64,000 nt of DNA from an uncultured Gammaproteobacteria bacterium (GCA_951828235.1 OX639965.1:2522129-2586128), one strand, 5' to 3'; positions 53,220 through 62,019 are shown, counted from the first letter of the stretch. The notes: generated by a model not told the origin, from the letters alone. A program made the numbers and translations.

Positions 53220-54725
53220 CTATCCGCGTTGCTCCGATGGTTCCTCATCGGAATCCTCGTCTTTCCTCTCGCGCCTGCCGCCGTCCTCGGCCATCAGCTC
53301 GACCTGCTCAAGGCGCGCCTCGATACGGCTGCGCCGCACGTCGTCGACTTGTTCGGCAGCCTTCAGCGCGAGCTGGAGCTGGGTGTGCGCGCTGTTCAGG
53401 TTGCGGCGCATGAGCTGGTACTCGGCCATGTAGTAGTGCGCGTCGGCCATTCGGCCGGACTCGCCGCTGGCCTGGGCCAAAAGACGCATCGTCTCGAGAT
53501 TCATCCTGTCATCAAGCAGGTAGTCCATCAGCAGGTCGCGGGCCATCGGCGCCTGTCCCTCGGCCAGCAAGGCCTCCGCATAACGATGACCCAGGCTCAT
53601 GTTGCCCGGAAAAAGCGCCAATGCGTCCTCGAATATCTTCCGCGCCGAGCGTGTTTCGCCGGCGGCCGCGCTGGCCCGCGCAACCGCGATCCGCAGCGGT
53701 ATCGAGTCCGGATAATCGGCAAGCAGGCTGTTCAGGACCGACCGCGCTTCGTCGGCGCGGCCCATTCCGAGAAGGGCCAGTCCCTGTCCGTAGAACCTGC
53801 CAACGTCCGCCTCGGTCTCCGTCAACGGCTGCGAGCGGAAAGCCCGCAAGGCTTCTTCGGGGCTCTCGCTCCCCAGCAACTGGGCCTGGGCGCGGGCCAG
53901 GTAGTAGTTGAGGCTGTTGTCGACATTTCGAATCATGTCCGGAGCAATTCGCGCGCGCGCTTCGGCGATTCGGTTGACGTTTACGGGGTGCGTGCGAAGG
54001 ATTTCCGGTATGGCCTTGACGGACAGCGATTCCGCGCGCGACATGGTCTCGAAGAAAGAGGGCAGGCCGCGGGGATCGAAACCGGCGGCGTAGAGAGTCC
54101 CGATGCCGATGCGGTCGGCTTCGTGCTCGTGCGCCCGGGTGAAATTGATCTGCTGCTGTTGCGCCAGTCCCGTGCCTGCCATCAGGGCGCCCTGCATGAA
54201 GTCGCCACCGCCCCCCATGAGTCCTCCCACCAGCAGGGCGGCGAGCATCGTGGCCATGGTCATGATCGAGGTTCCGCGCATGGCCTGGATCTGCCGCGAA
54301 ATGTGGTTCTGGGTCACGTGCGCGATCTCATGCGCCAGCACCCCGGCCAGCTCGCTTTCGTTGGCGGTCGCCTCAAGCAGGCCCGTGTGCACGCCGATAA
54401 AGCCCCCTGGAAGCGCAAATGCGTTGATGGATGGGGCCTTGACGACGAAAAAGTGGAACTGGTGGTCCCCGTTCTGCGCCCGGTAGGCAAGTCGCCGGCC
54501 CAGGTTGGCTACGTATTCATTGATTTCCGGGTCTGTAACAAGTCTGCCGGCGTTGCGAAACTGCTCGATGACGCTCAGCGCGATTTCCCGCTCCTGCTCG
54601 CGCGTCAAGACCGTATCCGCAGCGCTGCCCATGTCCGGCAATTCGGTCCCGCCGCGCACCTGTGCGCCGGCCGGCAGCGTCTGCACGGTAAAGGCCAGCA
54701 TTAGCGCTGCGCTGGCCGCACGCAT
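53220..54725 (-). CDS. bepA: Periplasmic M48 metalloprotease/chaperone BepA (YfgC)
   Basis: BepA maintains outer-membrane proteins such as LptD by assisting or degrading assembly intermediates. The 501-residue product (start MRAASAALMLAFTVQTLPAGAQ, a Sec signal) has the zinc motif HEIAH in VLAHEIAHVTQNH, the third ligand in HEHEADRIGIGTL, and TPR-like repeats from about 300 to the end, finishing in a charged tail. The frame is open further upstream but would overrun the bcp gene. It is 32 bases after bcp. Confidence 0.92.
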   Translation of the reverse strand: MRAASAALMLAFTVQTLPAGAQVRGGTELPDMGSAADTVLTREQEREIALSVIEQFRNAGRLVTDPEINEYVANLGRRLAYRAQNGDHQFHFFVVKAPSINAFALPGGFIGVHTGLLEATANESELAGVLAHEIAHVTQNHISRQIQAMRGTSIMTMATMLAALLVGGLMGGGGDFMQGALMAGTGLAQQQQINFTRAHEHEADRIGIGTLYAAGFDPRGLPSFFETMSRAESLSVKAIPEILRTHPVNVNRIAEARARIAPDMIRNVDNSLNYYLARAQAQLLGSESPEEALRAFRSQPLTETEADVGRFYGQGLALLGMGRADEARSVLNSLLADYPDSIPLRIAVARASAAAGETRSARKIFEDALALFPGNMSLGHRYAEALLAEGQAPMARDLLMDYLLDDRMNLETMRLLAQASGESGRMADAHYYMAEYQLMRRNLNSAHTQLQLALKAAEQVDDVRRSRIEARLEQVELMAEDGGRRERKDEDSDEEPSEQRG

Positions 54726-54757
54726 GAAAGGTGTCCGCTGCGCTGGCGGGGCGGCGT

Positions 54758-55225
54758 TCACAACGAGCGTACGGCCTCCAGCACTTCTTCGGCGTGTCCC
54801 TTCACCTTTACCTTGCGCCACTCGCGCCGCAGCACGCCGTCTTCGTCGATCAGGAAGGTGCTGCGTTCGATACCCATGTACTTGCGCCCGTACATGCTTT
54901 TTTCCTTGATCACGCCATAGGCGTTGCAAAGCGTTTCCTCCGGGTCGGACAGCAGGTGGAAAGGGAAATCGTGCTTGGCGCGAAAGTTGTCGTGCGAGCG
55001 AATGGACTCGCGTGAAACGCCCAGTATGACGGCATTGGCGGCGGAGAATTCGTCGTGCAGGTCCCGGAAGTTCTGGCCTTCCAGCGTGCATCCGGACGTG
55101 TTGTCCTTGGGATAGAAATAAAGCACCAGCCTGCTGCCCCTGAGATCGCCCAGCGTCTGCCGGCCTCCGGCGGTGCTGGCGGATTCGAACTCCGGCGCCG
55201 CTGCGCCCACTTCGGTTGTGCTCAT
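54758..55225 (-). CDS. bcp: Thioredoxin-dependent peroxiredoxin Bcp
   Basis: Bcp reduces hydrogen and organic peroxides. The 155-residue product has LVLYFYPKDNTSGCTLEGQNFRDLHDEF (peroxidatic Cys, usually PGCT, here SGCT), VSRESIRSHDNFRAKHDFPFHLLSDPEETLCNAYGV and RSTFLIDEDG. It lies between gcvR and bepA in the conserved cluster divergent from dapA. Confidence 0.95.
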   Translation of the reverse strand: MSTTEVGAAAPEFESASTAGGRQTLGDLRGSRLVLYFYPKDNTSGCTLEGQNFRDLHDEFSAANAVILGVSRESIRSHDNFRAKHDFPFHLLSDPEETLCNAYGVIKEKSMYGRKYMGIERSTFLIDEDGVLRREWRKVKVKGHAEEVLEAVRSL

Positions 55226-55257
55226 TCCCGTTCTCCTCAGGTGTCCTCTGTTGCCAA

Positions 55258-55788
55258 CTAGCCGTGAATCGGTTCGATCACCGCGTCCAGATTGTTCTTG
55301 TCGCAGAAATCATGAAAGTCCTCGCGCAGCACGGCAATGCCTACCTCCCGCGGCACATGCACCTCAATTCGCACCGCCAGCATGGCCGCTCCGGTACTCG
55401 GAGCATTGTAGCGCCGCGCATGGACCTCGGCGACGGACAGCTCGCGGCGGGCAAAGAAACTGACCAGCGCCAGGACGAGATTGTCCCGCTCCAGCGCCAC
55501 GGCCTCGACGTGATAGGGCGCCGCGGGAGCGTTTGTTTCCCGCGACGCCGTTTCGCTTAATGAAATCTGGCAGCCGGTTCGCTTGCTGTAGCGCTCCAGC
55601 GCCGTGCGCACCTTGTTCATTGCATGCCAGTTGCCGTTGACCAGCAGCAGAGCCCCGAAGCTGTTTCCCAGCTGGGTCATGCGGGCGTCGCGGATGTCTC
55701 CGCCCGCCTCGCTGACGACTTCGCTGAGCTCGCGCGCGGACGTCTCTTCATGCGGGCCCAGGGCCGATATCGCCAGTAGTTTCTCCAT
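55258..55788 (-). CDS. GcvR-like ACT-domain regulatory protein
   Basis: The 176-residue product has two ACT domains, as in GcvR, which restrains GcvA in the glycine-cleavage system. The first starts KLLAISALGPHEETSARELSEVVSEAGGDI and includes MTQLGNSFGALLLVNGNW; the second starts YHVEAVALERDNLVLALVSFFARRELSV. Position (divergent from dapA, upstream of bcp) is the one GcvR has in other gammaproteobacteria. The exact regulatory target cannot be read from here. Confidence 0.85.
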   Translation of the reverse strand: MEKLLAISALGPHEETSARELSEVVSEAGGDIRDARMTQLGNSFGALLLVNGNWHAMNKVRTALERYSKRTGCQISLSETASRETNAPAAPYHVEAVALERDNLVLALVSFFARRELSVAEVHARRYNAPSTGAAMLAVRIEVHVPREVGIAVLREDFHDFCDKNNLDAVIEPIHG

Positions 55789-55832
55789 CTTCGGCTAGCT
55801 TACACGCCGAAGAGATAAAATGCGGCGCCGTT

Positions 55833-56708
55833 ATGCGCGGAAGTCTGGTAGCTCTGGTCACGCCCATGGACGCCGGGGGCGCCGTGGACTATTCGGCCGT
55901 GGACCGCTTGATCGACTGGCACGTGGAATCCGGCACTACCGCCCTGGTCGTGGCCGGGACCACGGGCGAATCGGCAACGCTTACGCATGATGAGCATGCG
56001 GAACTCATTCGTTACGCCGCGACACAGGCCGGCGGCAGGATCCCGGTCGTGGCCGGCACCGGGTCCAACTCCACGGCGCAAACGATTGCCTTGTCCCAGG
56101 CGGTGGCCGACGCCGGGATCGTCGCCTACCTGGTCGTGACGCCGTACTACAACAAGCCCACCCAGGAAGGGATGATCCGGCACTTCACCGCCATTGCGGA
56201 CGCCGTGGAACAGCCCCTGATCCTCTACAATGTGCCGGTCAGGACGGCGGTGGACCTGTTGCCCGAGACGGTGGGCCGCCTGGCGGAACATCCCCGGATC
56301 GGCGCCCTGAAGGAAGCAACCGGCGAGGTCGAACGGGTAGGGCGGCTGAGAACGCTCTGCGGAGAGGAGTTTTCCTTGTACAGCGGCGATGATGCAACGG
56401 CGAGGGCCTTCATGCTGGCCGGCGGTGACGGCGTAATTTCGGTGACCGCCAATGTCTCACCCCAGGGCATGGCGGAGATGTGCAACGCAGCGCTGACCGG
56501 CGATTCCGCGCTCGCCGGCAAACGTGACGCGCCATTGGCTGCATTGCATGATGCGCTTTTCGTGGAGTCCAACCCGATTCCGGTGAAATGGGCCCTCAAT
56601 CGCATGAACAGGATAGGCGGCGGCATCCGGCTGCCGCTGACCCGGCTTTCCGAACCGCATCACGCGCGCTTACAGGGGGCGCTTAAGGAAGCGGGGGCTT
56701 TGCCGTGA
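55833..56708 (+). CDS. dapA: 4-hydroxy-tetrahydrodipicolinate synthase DapA
   Basis: DapA condenses pyruvate and aspartate semialdehyde in the lysine/diaminopimelate pathway. The 291-residue product has GSLVALVTPMDAGGAVDY, VVAGTTGESATLTHDEH, GTGSNSTAQTIALSQ, TPYYNKPTQEGMIRHF, the Tyr in LILYNVPVRTAVDL and the Schiff-base Lys in GALKEATGEV (about residue 160). It is divergent from gcvR with a 44-base spacer and overlaps the lipoprotein gene by 4 bases. Confidence 0.97.
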   Translation: MRGSLVALVTPMDAGGAVDYSAVDRLIDWHVESGTTALVVAGTTGESATLTHDEHAELIRYAATQAGGRIPVVAGTGSNSTAQTIALSQAVADAGIVAYLVVTPYYNKPTQEGMIRHFTAIADAVEQPLILYNVPVRTAVDLLPETVGRLAEHPRIGALKEATGEVERVGRLRTLCGEEFSLYSGDDATARAFMLAGGDGVISVTANVSPQGMAEMCNAALTGDSALAGKRDAPLAALHDALFVESNPIPVKWALNRMNRIGGGIRLPLTRLSEPHHARLQGALKEAGALP

Positions 56709-56983
56709 AGACCGGGGTTCTCGCCGCGGGACTGACGGCGCTCGCCCTGGCCCTGCAGGGATGCGGGCTGTTCGGCGGCGGAACGCCTCCGTGCGAGAGT
56801 CCGCAGGAGTACCTGGATGCCGAAGCCGCCGACCCGCTGGTCGCACCCGAGGGACTGGAAACTCCCCGGGCCTTCGGCAATCTCGAGATTCCCGAGGGCG
56901 AGGTTCTCGAGGGTCAGGCCCGCCGGAACAACGGCGCCTGCCTGGAAGAGCCTCCGGTGATTGAACAGCCGGGTGCGGGATAA
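56705..56983 (+). CDS. Small lipoprotein, BamC-like N-terminal region
   Basis: The 92-residue product starts at GTG 56705, overlapping dapA. It has a lipoprotein signal with lipobox LQGC (Cys about residue 20) and a proline-rich body including DPLVAPEGLETPRAFGNLEIPEG, which resembles the unstructured N-terminal segment of BamC. The position directly after dapA is where bamC (nlpB) lies in gammaproteobacteria. The helix-grip domains of full BamC are missing, so this may be a reduced BamC. Confidence 0.72.
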   Translation: MKTGVLAAGLTALALALQGCGLFGGGTPPCESPQEYLDAEAADPLVAPEGLETPRAFGNLEIPEGEVLEGQARRNNGACLEEPPVIEQPGAG

Positions 56984-56995
56984 TGGCGCATCGCC

Positions 56996-57083
56996 GGAGA
57001 GGTGGCCGAGTGGACGAAGGCGCCTGATTGGAGATCAGGTATACGGTCATACCGTATCGTGGGTTCGAATCCCACCCTCTCCG
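56996..57083 (+). tRNA. tRNA-Ser (anticodon GGA)
   Basis: An 88-base class II tRNA is clear. The acceptor stem GGAGAGG (56996-57002) pairs with CCTCTCC (57076-57082), followed by discriminator G. The anticodon arm CCTGA-TTGGAGA-TCAGG gives anticodon GGA. A long variable arm (TACGGTCATACCGTA) and a T arm with GGTTCGAATCC follow. CCA is not encoded. It lies 12 bases after the small lipoprotein gene. Confidence 0.97.
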
Positions 57084-57132
57084 TGCCCATGAATCCGGTT
57101 CTAGCGGTGTAGTGCGCCGCGGGCAGCGACCG

Positions 57133-57744
57133 CTACAAAGACGGATTCAGCAGACGCGTCAGCGCCCGGGGGCGGTATTTCTCCAGCAGCGCAAACACGA
57201 TGGCGGCCGTCTCGGCATCCGGCCCTCCGGACCAGTCCGATGGCCTGAAATGCATCTGAAACGCCCTGAGTGCGACCTGCGTCCGCGGATCGTTCTCGCC
57301 GGTATCGTCCACGTCGTAACCGTAAGCCCTTAGCCCTCGCTGAAGCAGCGCCAAGGTCGGCGGCTGCGCCTCGAAGCGTTGGCGGTATCGGTCGACGGTG
57401 TCGTCGTCGTACCAGGCTCCGATGCCATGTTCGTAAAGCCGTCGCCAGGGAAATTTCGGCCCGGGGTCCAGTCTGCGATCGGGTGCGATGTCGGAATGGG
57501 CGACGATGTCGACCGGATCGATACGGGGATGGCGTTGAAGGATGTCGAGCATGAGCTCGATGAGGAGCTCAATCTGTTCTTCGTCGAAATCGCGAAACTC
57601 GCAGCGAACCTCCGGCGAGCCCGGTTCATTGCCCGTAGCCGCGTCGTGGCAGGCCGACCGATTCACGATCTCGATGCCGATGGAACTCCGGTTGAGGGCT
57701 TCGTCGCCGTTCCAATGGCTCCGGCCGGCATGCCAGGCGCGCCA
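57133..57744 (-). pseudogene. 5'-truncated N-acetylmuramoyl-L-alanine amidase (AmiD-like)
   Basis: The frame encodes most of an Amidase_2 protein with a C-terminal peptidoglycan-binding domain: AWHAGRSHWNG, RSSIGIEIVN, the zinc/catalytic region IVAHSDIAPDRRLDPGPKFPWRRL, then LLQRGLRAYGYDVDDTGENDPRTQVALRAFQMHFRP. Homology begins abruptly at about 57744. Upstream the frame runs into the end of the SnoaL-like gene and has no start codon before a stop, so the N-terminal strand with the first zinc His is missing. A GTG at 57666 would start a still shorter product. Probably inactive. Confidence 0.75.
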
Positions 57745-57754
57745 TCGCGCGGCT

Positions 57755-58405
57755 CTACTCGGCGGCGGCTTTCTCCGCTGCCTCGGCTCTCCAAGCTTCC
57801 TTTACCGCACGCGAGCGCGCGATCAGGGGCGTGAACTTTTCGTGGTCCACGTCCCGCTGGAAGAGCTTGTCGATATAAACCAGGGGCGCCATGGGGGACT
57901 CCGCCCAATGGATATAGCGCCAGCCCTCCGGCTTCCTGCGCAACACCGCGCTTACCCGGACATCCTCTCCTATGGGGTTCCTGCCGCGAATTTTCATTTC
58001 AAAATGCATGTTCCACGCGGCGATGGCCAGATCGTCGGCGATGAGCTTGACCGAAATGTCGTACATCTCCTCGCGCAGGCCTTCTACCGCCGGGCTCGGC
58101 ATCGGCGGAGTGAGGTATGCCCGTAACGCCTCCCAGCCGATGAACCAGTCATCCTGCTCCTCGGCAAGATAAAAGGGTACCTCCTGGTCTGGATCCCAAA
58201 GCTCCAGGACCGTACGGAAATCCTGAGAGTTCCATCGTTCCGCAGTCTCGTGAATTACTGCCTCTATGGCAGCGATGTCGTCCTGCTCGGCAGCGCGGAC
58301 CGAGTCAATGGCAAGTGCGGTCATGGTCAATGCCACCCCCAAGAGAAAAATCGCCCGAAGCGACGCTAACACGGTTGAAGGCACGATTCCCTCCCTCTCA
58401 GGCAC
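57755..58405 (-). CDS. Exported SnoaL/NTF2-like protein
   Basis: The 216-residue product has an N-terminal signal segment (STVLASLRAIFLLGVALTMTALAIDSVRA) and then an NTF2-like fold of the SnoaL/ketosteroid-isomerase group: DDIAAIEAVIHETAERWNSQDFRTVLELWDPD, IGWEALRAYL, and SAVLRRKPEGWRYIHWAESP. Such proteins bind or isomerise small molecules; no catalytic assignment is possible. It shares one base with the unknown gene upstream, so the pair is co-transcribed. Confidence 0.75.
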   Translation of the reverse strand: MPEREGIVPSTVLASLRAIFLLGVALTMTALAIDSVRAAEQDDIAAIEAVIHETAERWNSQDFRTVLELWDPDQEVPFYLAEEQDDWFIGWEALRAYLTPPMPSPAVEGLREEMYDISVKLIADDLAIAAWNMHFEMKIRGRNPIGEDVRVSAVLRRKPEGWRYIHWAESPMAPLVYIDKLFQRDVDHEKFTPLIARSRAVKEAWRAEAAEKAAAE

Positions 58406-59112
58406 TAATACTGCTCATCGTACTCGACGAGATCGAAATGGGCATTCATGTATCCGCCAACTGTGATCTTGACGAACAGAAATCCGTCGGTCGTGCACCA
58501 CACGTCTTCGGCAGGATGATGGTCGAGCAGGAAGCGGTAATGGTCGGTTTCGAAGGTACCGGCCGGCACGGTGACCTCTTCGCGTCCCAGGTACTCCAGG
58601 TCGAATTGAATGGAGCACAAGTTGGGCCCGGAGCATCCGTCATGCTCGGGCGAAGACATCAGCACGCCGCGGCACGGTTGCGGATTCTCTTTCCGGGCAT
58701 GCTCGAAGCGGGCGCAGTGCAGCACGTCGCAGGACACGGGATGCGCTCCGAAGGAAAGCGGCGGCGCCTGAAGATCCATGCGCTGGCTTGTTCGCCCGGC
58801 CGTGACATTCACGGCTTCGCACTCGGCGCCGCCATCGGTAAAGCGGAACCAGCCGCTGCCGAGAAACCTGCCGCTTTCGTGCAAACGCACGAAGCAGTCC
58901 AGCGGGCGGTAATCACGGTCCGTTGTGTAGACCGTTTCCCTAAGTACGGAGCGATCCGCGACCACACCGGGTTCGATCTCGCAATGCGCCCTGAGGGTGC
59001 GCTGGCCGTCCTCGTGGAAGGTGACCGACCACCATTCCCGTCCGAAATCACGCCGTTCTCCCTCCGGATCGTGGATATAGGCGATCTTGCCGCGAACGTT
59101 TCGATGTTTCAT
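58405..59112 (-). CDS. Hypothetical protein (DUF3108-like beta-rich)
   Basis: The 235-residue product (start MKHRNVRGKIAYIHDPEGERRDFGREWW) is not one I can name. It is predicted beta-rich, with no signal peptide or membrane segment. The C-terminal part (LEYLGREEVTVPAGTFETDHYRFLLD, DVWCTTDGFLFVKITVGGYM) has the 'modified by tag/ester then read-out' look of DUF3108-type proteins. Several Cys residues lie in the middle (SCDVLHCARF, DGCSGPNLCSI). It shares one base with the SnoaL-like gene. Confidence 0.65.
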   Translation of the reverse strand: MKHRNVRGKIAYIHDPEGERRDFGREWWSVTFHEDGQRTLRAHCEIEPGVVADRSVLRETVYTTDRDYRPLDCFVRLHESGRFLGSGWFRFTDGGAECEAVNVTAGRTSQRMDLQAPPLSFGAHPVSCDVLHCARFEHARKENPQPCRGVLMSSPEHDGCSGPNLCSIQFDLEYLGREEVTVPAGTFETDHYRFLLDHHPAEDVWCTTDGFLFVKITVGGYMNAHFDLVEYDEQY

Positions 59113-59260
59113 ATTGATACCGGTGTTTGTAAAGCAAATCTGCTCACTGTCTCAGGGAGCATACGAAGCAAACATATCGTATCGCAGCAAGATTATGGGT
59201 TGCGTCGGGGATGCGAGGTGTGCCCTGAAGTTGGCGGTCCATGACTCAACTGTAGAATAG

Positions 59261-59273
59261 ACATATTATATGT
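59261..59273 (+). promoter_or_regulatory. Palindromic operator candidate for the RHH/PIN operon
   Basis: ACATATTATATGT is a dyad with 5-bp arms (ACATA/TATGT) in an AT-rich stretch 21 bases before the antitoxin ATG. Ribbon-helix-helix antitoxins usually repress their own operon at such short palindromes. Binding is inferred. Confidence 0.5.
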
Positions 59274-59293
59274 ATGTTTGAAGGCCATAGGTT

Positions 59294-59548
59294 ATGCAAA
59301 AACGAACGACAATTCTGCTTGATGACGAGGCGCAAGCTGCGGCCCGCGAACTTGCTCATCGCTATGGATGCTCAGCATCCGAGGCGATCCGCCGCTCTGT
59401 CCTGCGCCATCGCGAGGCTGTAATGGGCGTTTCGCCAGCACGGCGGAGAGAGCGTGTTCAAGTGCTTAATCGCTTGATTGACCTGTTTGAGGGTCACGAC
59501 GTCGAAGACGAAATCCGCCGGCTCAAGGAACAGGATGAGGGCTTTTGA
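59294..59548 (+). CDS. Ribbon-helix-helix (CopG-type) antitoxin
   Basis: The 84-residue product starts QKRTTILLDDEAQAAARELAHRYGCSASEAIRRSVLRHRE, a CopG/VapB-type ribbon-helix-helix DNA-binding domain, followed by a helical toxin-binding tail (RERVQVLNRLIDLFEGHDVEDEIRRLKEQDEGF). It is followed at once by a PIN-domain gene (TGATG overlap), forming a type II toxin-antitoxin pair. Confidence 0.85.
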   Translation: MQKRTTILLDDEAQAAARELAHRYGCSASEAIRRSVLRHREAVMGVSPARRRERVQVLNRLIDLFEGHDVEDEIRRLKEQDEGF

Positions 59549-59943
59549 TGACGGTTCATCTGGACACGGACTTCCTGATTCACGCATTGGGAGAGGCGGG
59601 AGCCGAGCAGCGGCGCTTAATGGAAATAGCGGAGTCCGACGCGGTTATCGAGATGAGCGCCGTTGCCTGGTACGAATTCTCACGCGGCCCGAGAACCCCG
59701 GAGCAATTGGCTACCGGGCGTGCTTTCCTGGCGGATGATGGCGTCATACCTTTGTCGGAACATTTTGCTTCCGCAGCAGGGGAGGTGTTTCGTCAATTGG
59801 GATCTCCAAGACGCCGCGCGGCGGATATCGCCATTGGAGTCACCGCAGCCTTGCGTGGCGCAACACTGCTGAGTTCCAACGCAAGGGACTTTGCCGGCAT
59901 TCCCGATCTTGCCGTTGAAGGCTATCGCCAACGCGCTTCATGA
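59548..59943 (+). CDS. VapC-type PIN-domain ribonuclease toxin
   Basis: The 131-residue product carries PIN residues in VHLDTDFLIHALG (Asp), MSAVAWYEFSRGP (Glu), RAADIAIGVTAALRG (Asp) and LLSSNARDFAGIPDL (last acidic). ATG 59548 overlaps the antitoxin stop by one base; TTG 59545 is an alternative. The end overlaps the start of the flavoprotein gene by 4 bases, so the next metabolic gene is joined to the TA operon. Confidence 0.85.
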   Translation: MTVHLDTDFLIHALGEAGAEQRRLMEIAESDAVIEMSAVAWYEFSRGPRTPEQLATGRAFLADDGVIPLSEHFASAAGEVFRQLGSPRRRAADIAIGVTAALRGATLLSSNARDFAGIPDLAVEGYRQRAS

Positions 59944-61919
59944 TTGGGCCGAACGGGGACTTCCGGAGCAAGGTAGCGTCGCAAGTGCGAAGTAAGCCGC
60001 GGCAGGCCCGGTTCCGTGGGCCGATTACGCGGCGCGACTTCGTGAATGGCGTGGCGGCAGGCGCGGGCGCGGCATTGACTGCCGGCCCTGTTTCCGCCCT
60101 TGGCCAGGCGGCATCGCGTGCGCCTCTGCTGGCGCCTGGCGCCGATTGGTACGGGTACGGCGGCGTTGGGCCGTACAGACACTCACACGGCAATACCCCG
60201 GAAGTGGTCGAGTCGGCTCACCGCATTCTCGACGGCCAGGTGCCGCTTGATCCTGATCAACTGGAATCGGTAGAGGAAACCGATCTCGCCATCGTTGGCG
60301 GCGGGATGGCCGGCCTGGGCGTGGCGCTCGAGTTCTCGCTCCGGCGGCGGGACGGACAGAGCTGCGTCCTGCTGGACAACCATCCCATGATCGGCGGCGA
60401 AGCCAAGGAAAACGAGTTTCTGGTGAACGGCGAACGGCTGATCGCGCCGCAGGGCGCAAACGGCTTCTTCGTGCCGGAGGCGCCCCGCGACTTGAGCGAA
60501 GCGCGAGGCGATCCGTACTACTATGCCGAACTCGGCATTCCGCGGGAGTTCACTTTTGCCGCATGGCCCCAGGACAGGAAGCCGCTGCGCTTTTGCCGCG
60601 ACAATTACGGTTACCTGGTGGCCGGGTTGCAGCAGCACGCCAGCGTCGCACACTTCTTCGACGGCGGTGGCGGTGGGGCCGGGTCATGGGCGGTCGACAT
60701 GTTCCGCAATCAGCTTGCCGATACGCCGCTTGCCGAGTCGTCGCGAAGAAACCTGCTGGCTTGGTTCGAGTCAGGCGCCGCCCGCCATTTCGATTCGCCG
60801 GAGCAGGCGCGTCGATTGCTCGATACCATGTCCTACGAGGAGTTCCTGCGCAACGAATTGAAACTCGGCGATGCGGGAGCACGCTATGCGGACCTGTTTC
60901 TGGCGTCCGCCTGCGGCCTGGGGAGCGACTGTGTGTCGGCCTATGCTGCATACCAGATGCCCATGCCGGGCCTCTTCGGCCCCATGCCGGCCGGCATGCG
61001 GCGCGTCTCCTTTCCCGGCGGCAATTCCGGGTTTGTCCGGTACTTCCTGAAACGCCTGATCCCGGACTCAATCCAGGGCGGCGCCAGCTTCGAGGACATC
61101 ATTACCCGCCCGGTCAACACGGCTGCACTGGATCGGCCGGGCCGGCCGATACGCATGCGGACGAGCTCCACGGCAGTTCATGTTTCGCATGACGGCGCCC
61201 CGGGCCAGGCGGGTTCCGTGTCGGTAATCTATCAGCGCAACGGGCGCTACCACGCGATCCGGGCGAAGGCGGTCGTGATGGCCACGGGGAGCTGGATCAA
61301 CCCGTATATCGTGCGCGATCTGCCGCCCGCGTACAGGGAAGCCTGCGCGAGCTTCCTGCACGCACCCTTCCTGGTCGCGAACGTGGCCTTGACGAACTGG
61401 CGTTTTCTCTACCGGCTCGGCATTACGGCCGCGATCTGGGACCGGCAGGAGGACGGTTTCGGCTTCACCTGCAACATCCGCAGCCCCATGCATGTGGGGG
61501 ACTACCGGCCGCCGCTGGACCCGGACAAGCCGGCCGTGCTGTCCTTCTATACGCCATACCATTCGCCGGGTCTGGATCCGAAGGCCCAGGTCACGCTGGG
61601 TCGCGCGGAACTGCTGGCCCGGTCGTACCCGGAGTACGAGTCAAGGATTTACCGGCAGATGATGCGGCTGTTCGGCGCCGCCGGTTTCGATCCGGCCGTC
61701 GATGTGGCAGGACTCGTACTCAATCGTTGGGGGCACGCCTATTCCGTGCCGTACCCCGGCTTCTACGGCGGCGCCAACGGCACGGCGCCGCGCGATACGC
61801 TGCGGAACAACTACGGCCGAATCGCGTTCGCGCATTCGGAACTCGACGGCAACCAGCATTACGGGCCGGCCGCGGACGAAGGCCGCAGGGCCTACCGGCA
61901 GTTGGCGGACGCGCTTTGA
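59940..61919 (+). CDS. Tat-exported FAD oxidoreductase, spermidine-dehydrogenase-like
   Basis: The 659-residue product starts with a twin-arginine signal (GPITRRDFVNGVAAGAGAALTAGPVSA). A FAD-binding Rossmann fold follows (DLAIVGGGMAGLGVALEF, about 115-132), then LLDNHPMIGGEAKENEF and VVMATGSWINPYIV. The layout (WYGYGGVGPYRHSHGNTPEVVESAHRI before the Rossmann fold) matches SpdH-type spermidine dehydrogenases. The polyamine substrate is a family-based guess. The start overlaps the PIN toxin stop by 4 bases. Confidence 0.82.
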   Translation: MIGPNGDFRSKVASQVRSKPRQARFRGPITRRDFVNGVAAGAGAALTAGPVSALGQAASRAPLLAPGADWYGYGGVGPYRHSHGNTPEVVESAHRILDGQVPLDPDQLESVEETDLAIVGGGMAGLGVALEFSLRRRDGQSCVLLDNHPMIGGEAKENEFLVNGERLIAPQGANGFFVPEAPRDLSEARGDPYYYAELGIPREFTFAAWPQDRKPLRFCRDNYGYLVAGLQQHASVAHFFDGGGGGAGSWAVDMFRNQLADTPLAESSRRNLLAWFESGAARHFDSPEQARRLLDTMSYEEFLRNELKLGDAGARYADLFLASACGLGSDCVSAYAAYQMPMPGLFGPMPAGMRRVSFPGGNSGFVRYFLKRLIPDSIQGGASFEDIITRPVNTAALDRPGRPIRMRTSSTAVHVSHDGAPGQAGSVSVIYQRNGRYHAIRAKAVVMATGSWINPYIVRDLPPAYREACASFLHAPFLVANVALTNWRFLYRLGITAAIWDRQEDGFGFTCNIRSPMHVGDYRPPLDPDKPAVLSFYTPYHSPGLDPKAQVTLGRAELLARSYPEYESRIYRQMMRLFGAAGFDPAVDVAGLVLNRWGHAYSVPYPGFYGGANGTAPRDTLRNNYGRIAFAHSELDGNQHYGPAADEGRRAYRQLADAL

Positions 61920-61940
61920 CCTAGCCAGATGCGATCCGAC

Positions 61941-62003
61941 CGTTCTTGAGCCCAAGCACATTAAGATGCGTGTCAATCCCCTACGTTCTTGAGCGCGAGC
62001 ACA
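61941..62003 (+). repeat. Direct repeat pair upstream of the esterase gene
   Basis: CGTTCTTGAGCCCAAGCACA (61941-61960) recurs as CGTTCTTGAGCGCGAGCACA (61984-62003), 18 of 20 bases identical and 43 bases apart start to start. They lie in the 100-bp gap between the flavoprotein and esterase genes. A regulator-binding pair or a small local duplication is possible. Confidence 0.55.
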
Positions 62004-62019
62004 CCAGGAGGTTGACGTA

